From: Utricularia gibba
Taxonomy: Eukaryota; Streptophyta; Magnoliopsida; Lamiales; Lentibulariaceae
Reading direction: 5' to 3'
Assembly: GCA_002189035.1 (NCBI GenBank)
Contig: NEEC01000008.1
Location: 2,790,001 to 2,854,000, forward strand
Length of the DNA stretch: 64,000 nucleotides
The notes beneath the pieces were generated by a model, which was not told where the DNA came from, did no database searches, and saw only the letters and a list, made by a program, of their open reading frames with translations. This document shows, piece after piece, positions 11,216 to 23,000 of this stretch; position 1 is the stretch's first letter; every line of letters begins with the position of its first letter. The position numbers and the translations under genes were made by a program.

Positions 11216-12233
11216 TTACCGTTTTGGTGTAGGGTAAAAGAAGGAAGCGTGGCGTGGATGAAGGAGCATTGAATGGTGTGTGGGGGCGAGCGCACGAGGC
11301 CATGAAGAAGGCAACAGTTCCAGTCCAGGCTGGAACTGGTCCCACCCCACGGCTGGCTTCCTTGCCCTTCCCTCTCGCCGTCGCTTTCTCAATACTACGC
11401 ACAACTCTGATCCTCCAGACCCACCTGCCACCCCAAAAATAAAGAAATAATCTAAAAAATTATTTTCCTTCCATTATTTAATTCATTATGTAAATTGGGA
11501 ATGAATAAATAAGGTAAAAAACTTGGAACTTGTTGGGTAGTAATACATACAAATTAATTTTTATTAAATAATGTACATTAGTTCTTGATTTTCTAAGAAT
11601 TGATAATTATATGAATCAGATATCAAAGTACTTTTTTTGGTTACACTGAGATTTATGATGAAAATAGGTTTGGTTGATCATGATGACCTATTCTAATTAT
11701 ATAGATTAGAATCATTTTTTCAGATTATAAAATACTTTATTGAATATTATAAAATTTAATATCATAATATAAATGTATTTTATAATAGATAAAAAAAGTG
11801 AATAATTTCTAAATTTAATAACTGAATCCAACTTTTTGATTTTGTACATATACATTAAAGATTAGAACTTTTAAAAATTAAATATAACAATTTCAGAAAA
11901 TTATATACTGAGCCCCTATTAATTATTAATTTTATTCTTTTTACTTAATTCATGAAAATTATCCATTTAAAACTTATGTAAATATAAATGTTTTAATAAT
12001 AGTTTATATACATATCATTATAAAATATCTACCAATAACTAATATTTTCTACAAAATGTATTTATATTTTATTAAATCGCTTTTTATAAATTAATCTCAT
12101 TCACATTTTTAAAAAATTCCTACTTTTAGTTTTTTTTTAAAGAAAAAAAAAAGAAAAAGACATAAATAGGCAAGTGTGTGGCGTGGCCGGGGGTCCATTT
12201 GCATTTTAGAGTGTATCTATCTCCGACCGCGTG
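10217..12233. other. AT-rich spacer with a GC-rich island
   Basis: This is intergenic sequence before the PYL gene. It includes an (AT)26 microsatellite and a GC-richer block at about 11220-11440 whose frames match nothing I recognise. The remainder is AT-rich with no genes. Confidence 0.55.
11161..11212. repeat. (AT)n microsatellite
   Basis: About 26 uninterrupted AT units are visible, followed by a T run. Confidence 0.98.
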
Positions 12234-12240
12234 TATATAA
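12234..12240 (+). promoter_or_regulatory. TATA box of the PYL gene
   Basis: TATATAA lies about 58 bases upstream of the chosen ATG at 12298. Confidence 0.6.
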
Positions 12241-12297
12241 CGGCGCCTGTTTTGAGATTAAACCTTGGAGGTAATACAGAACAGGAGAGGAAAAAGA

Positions 12298-12870
12298 ATG
12301 CAGTCAGATCTTACCGGTGCACCGGAGCATCGCCACCGTGGGAAGGAAGCTCCAGTGCCGGAGCGCGTTATGAGATACCATTCCCACGGCGGAGTAGGGG
12401 CACGGCAGTGCTGCTCCTCGGTGACCCAATCCATCTCCGCGCCCATCTCCACCGTCTGGTCCGTCCTCCGCCGCTTCGACAAGCCGCAGGCGTACAAGAA
12501 ATTCGTCAAGAGCTGCCACCTGGTGATAGGCAACGGCGACGTGGGCACCGTGAGGGAGGTCCGCGTGATCTCGGGTCTCCCAGCGGTTAGCAGCCGGGAG
12601 CGGTTGGAGATCCTGGATGAGGAGAATCACGTCATCAGCTTCCGAGTGGTGGGCGGCGACCACCGCCTGGTAAATTACCGCTCCGTCACGACGCTCCACG
12701 AGGCGGCCAACGGCGACACGGTGGTTGTAGAGTCCTACGTGGTGGATGTCCCCCATGGCAACACTAAGGAAGAAACGTGCGTCTTCGTGGACACCATCGT
12801 GAGATGCAATCTTCACTCCCTGGCGCGGATCGCAGAGTCGCGGAAACAGACCTCGTTTACATCCTCTTAG
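12298..12870 (+). CDS. PYR/PYL/RCAR abscisic-acid receptor, PYL4/5/6 type
   Basis: This intronless gene encodes 190 residues with a START/Bet v 1 fold that binds ABA in cytosol and nucleus and then inhibits clade A PP2C phosphatases. Visible landmarks are the ABA-contacting Lys region ('[11 protein letters not shown]'), the gate loop 'SGLPA', the latch 'HRL' within '[18 protein letters not shown]', and the C-terminal helix '[17 protein letters not shown]'. Lack of introns and '[17 protein letters not shown]' point to the monomeric subfamily containing PYL4-6; the exact orthologue is not determined. The frame is open upstream to 12265, but no ATG occurs there, so 12298 is the start. No key residue appears to be missing. 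Confidence 0.95.
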   Translation: MQSDLTGAPEHRHRGKEAPVPERVMRYHSHGGVGARQCCSSVTQSISAPISTVWSVLRRFDKPQAYKKFVKSCHLVIGNGDVGTVREVRVISGLPAVSSRERLEILDEENHVISFRVVGGDHRLVNYRSVTTLHEAANGDTVVVESYVVDVPHGNTKEETCVFVDTIVRCNLHSLARIAESRKQTSFTSS

Positions 12871-14639
12871 AAAGAAACCCACGCACAGTAAATTCGTGCC
12901 CTTAAATTCAATCGTATATTATAAGCTCAATTCATTTCCAATCCCAAACCTTATGTGTTTAGATTATTAAAGTATTATTCCTTTTATATAAAATATATAA
13001 TTTAATTAAATTGCGAGGGTAGGTTTTGCAATGAATAGTTGTTAAGAGGGACTGAGGGGACAAGGAATGAAAACACAAGGAACGTGAGTGAGTCAATTGA
13101 TCAAACAGCTGTGGTACAACTGGTAGGCACTCGCTCCTTCCAACAGATTTCTCAAATTGTAGTATTTTTTTTAAAATTTAATCATTTTATTTGATAGTAT
13201 TTTTTAAATTATTCCATTTATAATTTTATATTCTTTTTTAATTGTTGAAAGTAATATTAAATAAATTTTATTTGCTAATTTTCTATGACCCAATGGCATT
13301 TGTGGGTCTCTATTTTAAATGGATGTGTTATAAATTTGACTATTTTATTTTTAGTATGTGATAAAATTAATCATATCTAATTAAAAATTTTCACTTACTG
13401 TACGTGAGATAATGTGGCAGTCTTCAATTTTGTACTGAGCGGGTGATGGATATCATTAAAAGAAACATATTATTAAATTATTAAATTTAATAATTGTTAA
13501 TTGACTAAAAAATGTGTAATAATATGAAATATTTTTTTTTTATATAATTATATTAATTAAATGTTTTTAATTTTTTGAGACTCGGTAAATCGTGACCCAC
13601 GCCTTTCAGGCACTGGACAGTAGACAGTTTACAGAGCAGTTTAAAACTTCCGAGATTTTGGTCAGCGGTGGCGGCGGAGGTTGGCAACGGGGATGCCACG
13701 AGAGGATACCATGAAAGAGGAGCTGTGATATTGTGCTTCATTGGATTCAATATTGCGGTTGATCGTATTTCAATGTCTGGGCCTAAAGGCATTTTTCCCA
13801 TGAGCCCTTAAACCTGGCATTGAAATTAACCAGGTTGGCGCTCTTCGTCGTCGGAAGTCATGGTATGATCGTTGTTCTGAGCTTGCTATAAATTCCTGGA
13901 TTCGTAGTTTTTATAGGCGGTTGTCTTCGAATAGGGTGCCGCAATCGGAAGGTCAGATTTTCCAGTCGTCATTTGTTAGCCTGAAAAAGGGCATGTCGTG
14001 GAATGGATCTAATGAGATTATTCCTTTGTTCAATTTATAATTTCCATTTTTCCGATGTTTTAGTCTTCATATGATGGGTTTTTGTAGCTTAAGGGTTGCT
14101 TCGTTTTTTTGTCGATCCAATTTGAGAAATTGATGAATTTTATCTTCTCGGCTGAGGTTGCATCTTCTTTATAAGGAGGAACAGTTTTCTCTTTTCTTGT
14201 GTCTTGTTCTCTCTACGTGTATTTGTCTTCCATGTGCTCTTCTACATGAGTTTGCTCTATGTATCGGGGTTTGTTGACATGCTTATGTTCATTATACTCT
14301 TTTTATTTCTCGATTGCGTCAGGTGAAATTTCCGAAGACTCTTAAGCTTGAAGTTGGTTAGCCATCACGTTTGGTAACGGAAAGTCCTTTCCCTCTTAAG
14401 ACTTGAGCATACATTGCTAGGAAGTGGGCCAAAACCTAAACCCAAACAAGTCTTGATGCTTTTTCTAGATTCATCAAAATCTAGTCAGTATTCTCCCACC
14501 ACAAAAACTTCAGGCCTTCAAAAGTGAAAATCTTTAGTTGAGGGATCGTCTTTTTCCATCTGAATCAGGACTGCTAGCAGATGGAAATGAAATAACTACC
14601 AAAGGAAATAAAATTTTGGTGTTTTCCATTGCTATAATC
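12871..14639. other. AT-rich spacer and probable PIG-V leader
   Basis: There is no gene from 12871 to about 13600. From about 13600 composition rises. The stretch 13800-14639 looks transcribed (T-rich intron-like runs) and probably contains a non-coding first exon and leader intron of PIG-V. I cannot fix the splice sites. Confidence 0.4.
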
Positions 14640-17455
14640 ATGTCTTCTGAGAAATCAGTGGCTCCAATCAACTGTGGTGGTGACTCGAGCCACATACTTT
14701 GCTATTCTATAGCCTCTAGGACGCTCATTCTTTTCCTAATGGTTATCTGGCGGTCACTCCTCAGTCCCTATGATACCTCCGCCTCAATAAATCCACCTTG
14801 CCTTTCTGTTGATACATATACCTCAGATTCTCCCACATTAGGTGTTCTTCTTCCGAAGGTTGGCGCAGCTATTGAGAAAAGTATCGTATGGGATGGAGTA
14901 TACTTTGTGCGCATCGTGGAGTGTGGATATGAATATGAGCAAGACTATGCTTTTCTTCCCTTGCTTCCCATTTGCATTTCCATTTTATCCAAAACTGGTA
15001 TACTCTTAATTTTCTTTGATAACATTTTATGGTTTTATTTGTTCAATTCTTGTGATGGAGGCTCGTTTTGTTTCAGTGAGAGAGAGTAGGCATGGAAAGT
15101 GAGAATGATAGTAATCAATGCAAGTGAATTCTTGCATTATTTTTGGTTTCATGCACCAAGTAATATTGTGCCGCCTTCCAAAAAGTTAATGGATGGTGTT
15201 ATTTTTATCAAATTATGCAGTGTTTGCCCCATTAGTGCCTGTGATTGGATTCAGGGCCGTGCTTGGATTTTCGGGCTATGTTCTCAACAATGTAGCATTT
15301 GTTTTCTCTGCATTGTATCTTTACCGGTAAGTTTATTGTTTTGCTAACTAGGTGTATGAACCTTCAGTAAATAGTTTAATCTTAGCTCTTGTACCCAGTT
15401 GTCCTGATGTAGGTGTCTTACCTTATAAATTTTTCTAATATTTCGGTGAATCTTGTGTATATGTTTCTACTAATGCTCAATGCCTCATGTTTCCAGGCTT
15501 TCCGTTACTGTGTTGAAGGACCAAAAATTAGCATTAAGGGCATCCATTCTGTTTTGCTTCAATCCAGCCTCCATATTCTATTCATCAATGTATTATCTGA
15601 ACTCTCGGTTTTGGAAAAAAAAAACATGCTTTATACAATGGAGAAGAAATATAATGCTTTCTTATCTGCAGATATTCGGAGAGTGTGTATGCCTTGACAT
15701 CGTTTGGTGGACTCTATTACGTAATGAGTGGTTCAGATTGCACAGCAACATTTTTATTTGCACTATCTAGTTGTGCAAGGTCAAATGGGTTTCTTAACAC
15801 TGGCTATATTTGCTTTCGAAGGTTAAATGAGGCTCTTCTGTGTAGGAAAGGAGCATACGTGAGTACCATCATGTGTGAACATTAAGTTGTTTTCTGTTGT
15901 TTGTTATCCACCTTCAAGTTTATCATATTATCTCATTCCACATTATTTCCAGCTGCGAGTGCTAAAGAATCTTCTCGTTGCGGCATTATTTTCTCTGGTT
16001 GTCGCTGCTCCCTTTATTTCTTTTCAAGTTTTTGGATACTCCAATATTTGCAAAGGTAGTTCCCTAACTGAAATGAGGACTTGGTGCAAGGCTAGAATTC
16101 CGTTAATGTACAAATATATTCAAGAACATTATTGGTAAGTTTTCTATTCAATATTCTCATTTTACTTCGTTTTTTGCTCTATTTTCTTGACATGTATGTC
16201 ATCTGATGGGAGATCATGCTCATACAATGATCTTACTCTTCTGCTCTTATGTTGAGCATGAAGTTTGTATAGAGTAATATTTTTTAGAAAATGTTGCTGA
16301 TTTTTGCATCTTAATGTCTCTGGTGCACCGACTTGCTCACAAATAAGTTCAAGGGTAATCCAGACCATTGTGGGAAATGAATCATCTTGTGGCAAACCTT
16401 TCGAATTTGCTGTTGCTAATTATTGCGGATTTAGTGATAGTCATTATGGGTGCAAGACTGCTAAGGTGTTTTTGAGTAGGTCATTTCCTATTTTATGCAA
16501 CATGAGGAGAATAATCTTTTGTAAAATCTCTTCTCTGACCCTCTAGCATCGTTCTTTTTATGACAGGGGAGTAGGATTCTTGAAATATTTTCAGGTCAAA
16601 CAGATACCCAACTTTCTGCTTGCTTTGCCATCACTATCTCTGTCTTTTTGCTCCATTGTCCACTACATGAAGCTCTGGCCTGAGGTCTTTCAGTCACTTG
16701 GCCTTCCAAGCTTTCCTCAGAAGAAGCTGTCGATTAATTCATCATCCACCACCACCTCGAGGAATCAACCGACCCCTCTTAACTTCTCAGAGAACAACAG
16801 TCATACAGTTTCACAAGGTACGCATTATTTTACTCTTGGAAGCTTTGCTGATTGCTACTGTTTCTTTTTATACAACCCAAATAATGAAATCAGTATGAAG
16901 TACAAGTCAATCCAACTGTCTTATTATGAGATGCTGGCTTGTTTGACCAGTATCAGAAAGCACAAATATATATACATATACGCACACATGGAAATGGTTT
17001 TTAGCTTACTGCTCCATTTCTTTTCTCCAATAAGGTGGAAGGCGCCACAGACTGAATAGAAGGGCCCCCACCGGAGAATATTCATATGAAAACCCCTCAA
17101 GATGTAACAAACCAGACAGCATACAATCAAGCCCCGTTATTCTGGTTCCATTCATTCTGCATTTGCTCTTCTTGTCAGCAACAGCGTTCTTCGTGATGCA
17201 TGTTCAGGTTAGTAGCTTTATTTGTCCCAATGCATGTTCCTACTTGTGCACAACGCAAAATATTGCTGATGTTATCTCTAATTCCATTAGGTCGCAACCC
17301 GATTCTTATCTTCGAGCCCCCTTTTATACTGGTATGCTTCACAACTAATGGAGTCTGCAGGGGGCAGGAGATGGGGATACGCCATATGGGCTTACTCTGC
17401 ATTGTACATTCTTATTGGTAGTTTGCTCTTCTCCAACTTCTATCCTTTCACCTGA
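14640..17455 (+). CDS. PIGV: GPI mannosyltransferase 2 (PIG-V)
   Basis: The enzyme adds the second mannose to the GPI anchor precursor in the ER lumen. Eight exons join in frame to 504 residues: 14640-14997, 15221-15326, 15497-15589, 15672-15858, 15953-16134, 16567-16817, 17035-17207, 17291-17455. All have GT-AG borders. The protein is multi-pass. Family landmarks are 'SIVWDGVYFVRI' in the first luminal loop, which holds the catalytic acidic residue, 'FCFNPASIFYSS.YSESVYA', and 'WGVGFLKYFQVKQIPNFLLALPSL'. The C-terminus 'GSLLFSNFYPFT' is typical of the family's end. The frame is open upstream of the ATG, but the next in-frame upstream codons lack a better start. Confidence 0.95.
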
Positions 17456-17855
17456 GCTGCAGCATGACTCTCCCAAGCATCCCATTGGCTGACTCCTACG
17501 AGCAGCTTGAAACTTCACCTTCAGAAAACCAGAAGAAAGACTTCCATCACCAATTAGACTATTAAACATGATTTGTTCAATATTTGTTTAATGGAACCCA
17601 TTAATCAATCATGTAATATTGATAGTAAAAATATTTTATTTTTGAATTTGACATACTCATAATTTCTAATCTATTTTCAAATTCTTGAATATGGTGAATT
17701 TGAAAAACAAAATAATACATGAAAAATTCCAAAATCAACCCATCAAATATATTAACTCTAATCCAACGAAAGAAGGCTTTATGGTTGAATCTCATAGAAG
17801 GTGATGCCACAAAAGAGTTAAAAAAAAAAAGAACGAAATTTACCAGCCTTCACGT
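17456..17855. other. Convergent spacer between PIG-V and DnaJ
   Basis: This AT-rich sequence holds both 3' untranslated regions. I see no gene. Confidence 0.6.
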
Positions 17856-19517
17856 TCAAGAGGAAGATGGTAACAACCGCCTGATGCCTATTTTCTGCTC
17901 TGAAGTAAGCCTGCTTGGGAACTTAATGTTGAACTTGATCCTAAGGTTACCTCTCTTGCCGGGGTTCTTTGATATCGGCATTCCCTCGCCTATCACGACT
18001 TGTTCGTAGGTTGGGCTCACGATGTTGTTGATGGGTATCAGGAGATTCCGGCCATCGAGGGTCGTCACTTGGGCAGTGTAGCCTGTGAGACTTTCAGATA
18101 AAGAGATCTGCTGGGTGATAATGAGATCGTTACCATCCCTCTTGAAAACGGGATGAGGGTTTTCATCGATGGTGATGACTAGATCAGCGGGTATGACACC
18201 TCGCTGCTCGTTTCCCTTCTCTGGAAAAGTGATCTTTGTTCCCTTCTTCCAACCGGGCTTAATTCTTATTGTCTGGAACTCTTCCACTGTTGTTGGCCGT
18301 CTGCCAAAAACGAGAGAGCAGTTAACTTATCTCTACTTTAAACATGTAATGCTACAAGGAATGGCAACATGAGCTCCCATGCTATGTCATGGACTGACAC
18401 CATGAAGCCTCCGAGGTTTAGAAAAACAAGTTTTAACAAGGAAATGCAATTCCTAAACTTATGGTGAAAAATAAATACATAGTAGCTTATGGTACTAGAA
18501 AGGCTGATAAGTCCCTAACTTCAAATCCTGGTGGTTAAACATTTCGCATGCCTAATTTGACTTCCATACTTCTCAGGCAACATGGAAACTACATCAATAG
18601 GTCTTCATACTATCTTTTCCATAACTAATCCATCTGAAGCTACTACATTTGAATGTGGAGAACGAGGAAAATGACAGGAAATTCCTTCATTTTTCGGTTT
18701 AGATATTCACATAGAAAAATCTAGCCAACAGAACTTACGCATGGCGACCTTACATAAACAATGTGGATCAAATCAAGCCAAGATCACCCGCACATTTCCT
18801 CTCTGTTGGTCAAACCACTTCATTCAAAAAGAAAAGAGGAGATGATGTGAATAAAACTTTACCCACTAGCGTCGAGAACATCCCGAGAAATCTTCATTTT
18901 TCTCGAAGCACCCCTATATAATTCTTCCAAACTACACAACAATGTTGAATTGATTGGCGCAGCCTTCACCGGTGGGATACCGCTGGAGCCTCCTACCCCT
19001 CCAGCCGCCGTCCTAAAGGAAGCAAACATATCATCACCAAACCTATTAAAACCCGATGCACCTGATCTCGGTGCACGAGGCATGTCACCCATTCCTCCCC
19101 CAGACGGACTTTGAAACCCAAAAAATTCAGCAAAGATGTCTTCCGGGCGACTGAAAGGGAAACCACTGTTTATCCCTCCATCGGTGAATCCAGAAGCACC
19201 CGGCGGCGGAACTTGCCCCTTCAATCCCCCCTCTCCATATTGATCATAAATCGCTCTCTTTTGGGGATCACTCAAAACCTAACACGAAACAACAGTTCTC
19301 AAAACCCAGACCCCAAAATAACCAGAAAGCAGCGCAAGAACGAACACCTTACATCATAAGCCTCTGATACTTGCTTAAATTTCGCTTCAGCTGCTTTCTT
19401 GTTATCAGGATTCTTATCGGGATGCCATTTCATAGCGAGTTTGCGGTAAGCTTTCTTGAGATCATCATCACCGGCGGAGCGATCCACCTGAAGAATCTTG
19501 TAGTAATCCACGCCCAT
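17856..19517 (-). CDS. Type II (class B) DnaJ/HSP40 co-chaperone
   Basis: Three exons (19517-19353, 19278-18863, 18300-17856) give 341 residues. Residues 1 to about 70 are a J domain ('[12 protein letters not shown]', then the HPD tripeptide in 'KWHPDKNP') that stimulates HSP70 ATPase. A Gly/Phe/Pro-rich linker follows ('[24 protein letters not shown]'). The last about 170 residues form the two beta-sandwich client-binding domains of DNAJB/SIS1 type, including '[21 protein letters not shown]' and '[21 protein letters not shown]'. No CxxCxGxG zinc repeats occur, so it is not type I. It ends in SSS with no CaaX or ER signal, so it is cytosolic or nuclear. Confidence 0.95.
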
Positions 19518-19847
19518 TACAAAGGCTTTTCGTGTTCTTCCGACGGTGTATATTCACGAATCAGAACATCAAAATTCAACATGAATTTCTCCTCTTCCGC
19601 CGCAACCACCCCCCTCTACCACCAATCAACGTGGCGTGCCGTGCGGCGCCATTAACCGCCCAAACGTTCTCTTTCCCCAAGACAAAATCTATTGGATCCT
19701 TCGGCCAGGTAACTAAATTGAGCCAGCCCATTTCAAAGCCCAATTGTTAAATAATTATTTAAATTTAACTTAAATATGATTGAATTGAAAGATAAAATTT
19801 AAAAAATTAGAAATATTCGAATTTTACATAAATTTTATTTTTACGTA

Positions 19848-19885
<38 letters not shown>

Positions 19886-20069
19886 CATTTATTTATTTTT
19901 ATATAGATTCTAAATATTCAATCAATATTTCACTGCTTTCGTTATATTTACCATTTTTCGGCTATATAGTTTTGAAATTAAAACTTCTAAAATGGCATTT
20001 TTGCTGCATTAATTTTAATTCGGGAACCCTAAAAGAATCGTTTTCATGTTACATACTGTATTCAGGCGA
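19518..20069. other. Spacer upstream of DnaJ
   Basis: The DnaJ promoter side carries AGCCCA elements at about 19725-19745, which are site II-like. A (TA)n run at 19855-19882 and AT-rich sequence follow. Confidence 0.5.
19855..19882. repeat. (TA)n microsatellite
   Basis: About 14 consecutive TA units are visible. Confidence 0.95.
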
Positions 20070-23000
20070 TCAACTTCCAGGTGATGACTCCTGGCTGTTT
20101 TCAGCCACGGGCACGGGCTCGGGCTCCGGCTGATTCTCCGGATCTTCCGTGGCCGGAGTTTGCGTTTGCGTCTGAATTTGATTCTCGGACTCGGTTTGTG
20201 TTTCATTTGGTGTCGCTTCAGTAGTGACGTGAGTTTCGAGGCCAAGGACCACCAGGGAAGATCTACAGGAGATGTTGATCCTGAATATAGGTGCAGTTTG
20301 TGTACTGCGAAGAGCAAATAATGGTAATTACCAACCTTGGGAGGGATGACCTTATGTGCGGCTGAGATGCATGGGCGACCAGCGGCTCCTTGATAGCGGC
20401 TATTCGAGTCAAGGCATTCTCGAGCTGCGCTGTAGGTAGCTGCGGGATCGTGGCAAAAGGTTTCGATCATGGGAAACAATGGTGTGTTACACGTTATAAG
20501 TGCTGGCAACCAATGCATTTGGTGATGCCCAGAGCTTTAGATGGAGGAGGATCCCAGGGCGTTTACCTGGAGCAGAACACGGAAAGACTGCGGTTTTGTC
20601 AGCTGGGTACACTTCAAGAACCCCACCCAGAGCTTTGGATATTTCCATATCTGCAGTGTATAATAATGTGTATTACTTGGAGCTGGGCATTGAGAGATAG
20701 TACGCTGAGATATGCTGGTAGACACTGAAGTCAAGTGTTACCCTCACCTGCTTGTTTACAAGGCGGGAAAGAATCTCCATTATGAAATCCACCTGCAGCA
20801 GGTTAAGAAACAAAAGGTAAAGAAGGACAAGACTCCGAGCATCCACGGAATTCATGAGGATCAGGCCAATGATACATTGGGCATGCCAGTGAAGGAAGTG
20901 GATTTTCACTCACCAGTGACGGGAAAGCACCTACTGCCTGCAGTACAGTGCGCATAAAAAGTAGAGGAAGTGGAATTTGCTCTACCTGCAGGAACAAACA
21001 TTGGTCTGTGTCAAACGCAAGGAGGCTTTTAAAAAGCTAACACCTTTACTCGTAGAAGTAATCAATCCCACCAGTTGATTCAGAACTTTTGCAAGGACTT
21101 GCTGGGAAAATACATGGCGCTGCTCAAAACAAGCATTGCAAGCATCTGTCACCTGGTAAAGGAGAAGAAATTATTTTTTATAAACAAATTTTAAAGAAAA
21201 ATGATATACAGGATATGCAATCCAAGCAAGTGTATTTATAACCTTCTTCAAGGGAATTCCATCTCTTTCAGGATCAATCTCATGTATAGAAATTAATGCT
21301 TCGGCTGGAGCGAGGAGGGCAGCAGACTGATTGAAACCCTGGTTGTCATATTAGGGAAGAAATGAATGAAATAATAATTTAAAAAAGTAACATACAAAGC
21401 TTGTTCTTAATGCAAAACCGCCTGTGTGAGTCATTTGATTAATATTCGTTGAAAAATTCTCAGGCTTTCAAACAGATAGAGTGGAGCACAGCAGTGGAAT
21501 GGCATACCTCAACAACACGAGAAAGAGCAAGTTGGAACTTGTCCAGAGGCGAGCTTACAAGATGCGGAAAAAGGGCCAAAACCTGAGAGATACAACAAAA
21601 ACTCAACTGACCAAGATGATAATTTGGAGAATAAAGGCACTGCATTTCGAAATTTAAGCCAAGACATTGAACCAGCAAAATTCTGGTGACCCAAATGTAC
21701 ACACTAAATAAGTGGATTAATTTGATATACAATACTCTCACCTCATCTTTAGACAGGAACGGTAATATAGGAATCAAAATGTCCACATCCTGCCAACAGG
21801 GTGTAAAGTACGTTAATATGCAGTGCACCTCGAAAGTTCAAATTAAAAAGCCACAATTACCTTCAATTTGTTTTCATACAATTTTTTAATGGTCAAAACC
21901 AATTCTGGGGAAGGAATTATCCCATCCGTAAGGGTTTGCACAACCTGGATTTTGAGTAACGTGTAATGACGGCAATAAACGAGAGTAATGAGAAAAAGAA
22001 ACAGGCACTACTTGGATGATGAGTCCTTCGCTTCCAAGTGGTGGATCAGATAGTATATTCAAGAGATCAGGGGATGAACCAATGGTCCTCACAAGTAAGG
22101 GTATTTGCTGATGGATTGCCTGAAAAAGTTAAAAACTGGGCAGTTTAGATAAAGGAAAAATTCAAGTCACAAATTAATGTAATGGTGTATACCTGCTTCG
22201 CTACTGCAGATGTGTCTCTATAAACGTTAAAGACTTTCCAGAAAAGAGAATGTCTCTGTCATTTAACCATTTCAAAAATCAGGCATGGTCACGTGCAACA
22301 CTTAACAGTTGAGATGAAAAAAAGAAGTGTGAGAAATCATCTCAATAATACCTTAGTACACAACGCAAAATACAAAGACATGTATTGCTGCACTGCAGCC
22401 AGTGTAAAAGAGGGTGTGCTGTCGGATGCTGATAACTGGTGAGAGTCAGGAGAAATGTCTTTAACAGCAGAGCCCCTGGACTAAAAATAATGAAAAAAAA
22501 ATCATTTACTAAGATGGAGCAAAAAAGTTGAAAAGAAATGCACTATCCAACGGATGATACAATTGGATATGAAAAGTTGCTTGAATAATATCAGGCAATT
22601 GCAACAATCAATTTTCGTATTTTATTTAACCCTGATTGCAGATAAAAAAAAAAGATTAAATGTGAAATGGATTGGTACCTCTGGCAGTTCTTTGTGAATT
22701 TTATCAGCCTCTGCAGGATGTCCTATCTCACTAATACACGATACCATCTTTTCTGTAGCAAATTCCTCGATTTCTCCAGATATGGAAGGCATAGGATAAA
22801 GTTTATTAGCAATCTACAAGCAAAAAAGACAAGAACAAGATTTTGAGGTTAGCGATATATTTCACATGGAATGACAGAAGCTGTGACTTACCAAACGTAT
22901 TGCCTTCATCCTAACTTCTTCCAAATAGTGAACTGCACTCTGTTGGCACATTAAAACAGTTAAGAGTTACATTATGCGCATTGAGGGGAGAAAGCTACAC

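Noticed and set aside
11121-11442. Overlapping frames near the AT microsatellite
   Set aside because: One contains a translated AT repeat (poly Ile-Tyr). The others lack any known motif.
12304-12882. 192-codon minus-strand frame
   Set aside because: It is an antisense shadow of the PYL receptor, caused by GC-rich third positions.
13106-13160. tRNA-like 'gtggtacaactggtaggcac' stretch
   Set aside because: It lacks a B box and a closing acceptor stem.
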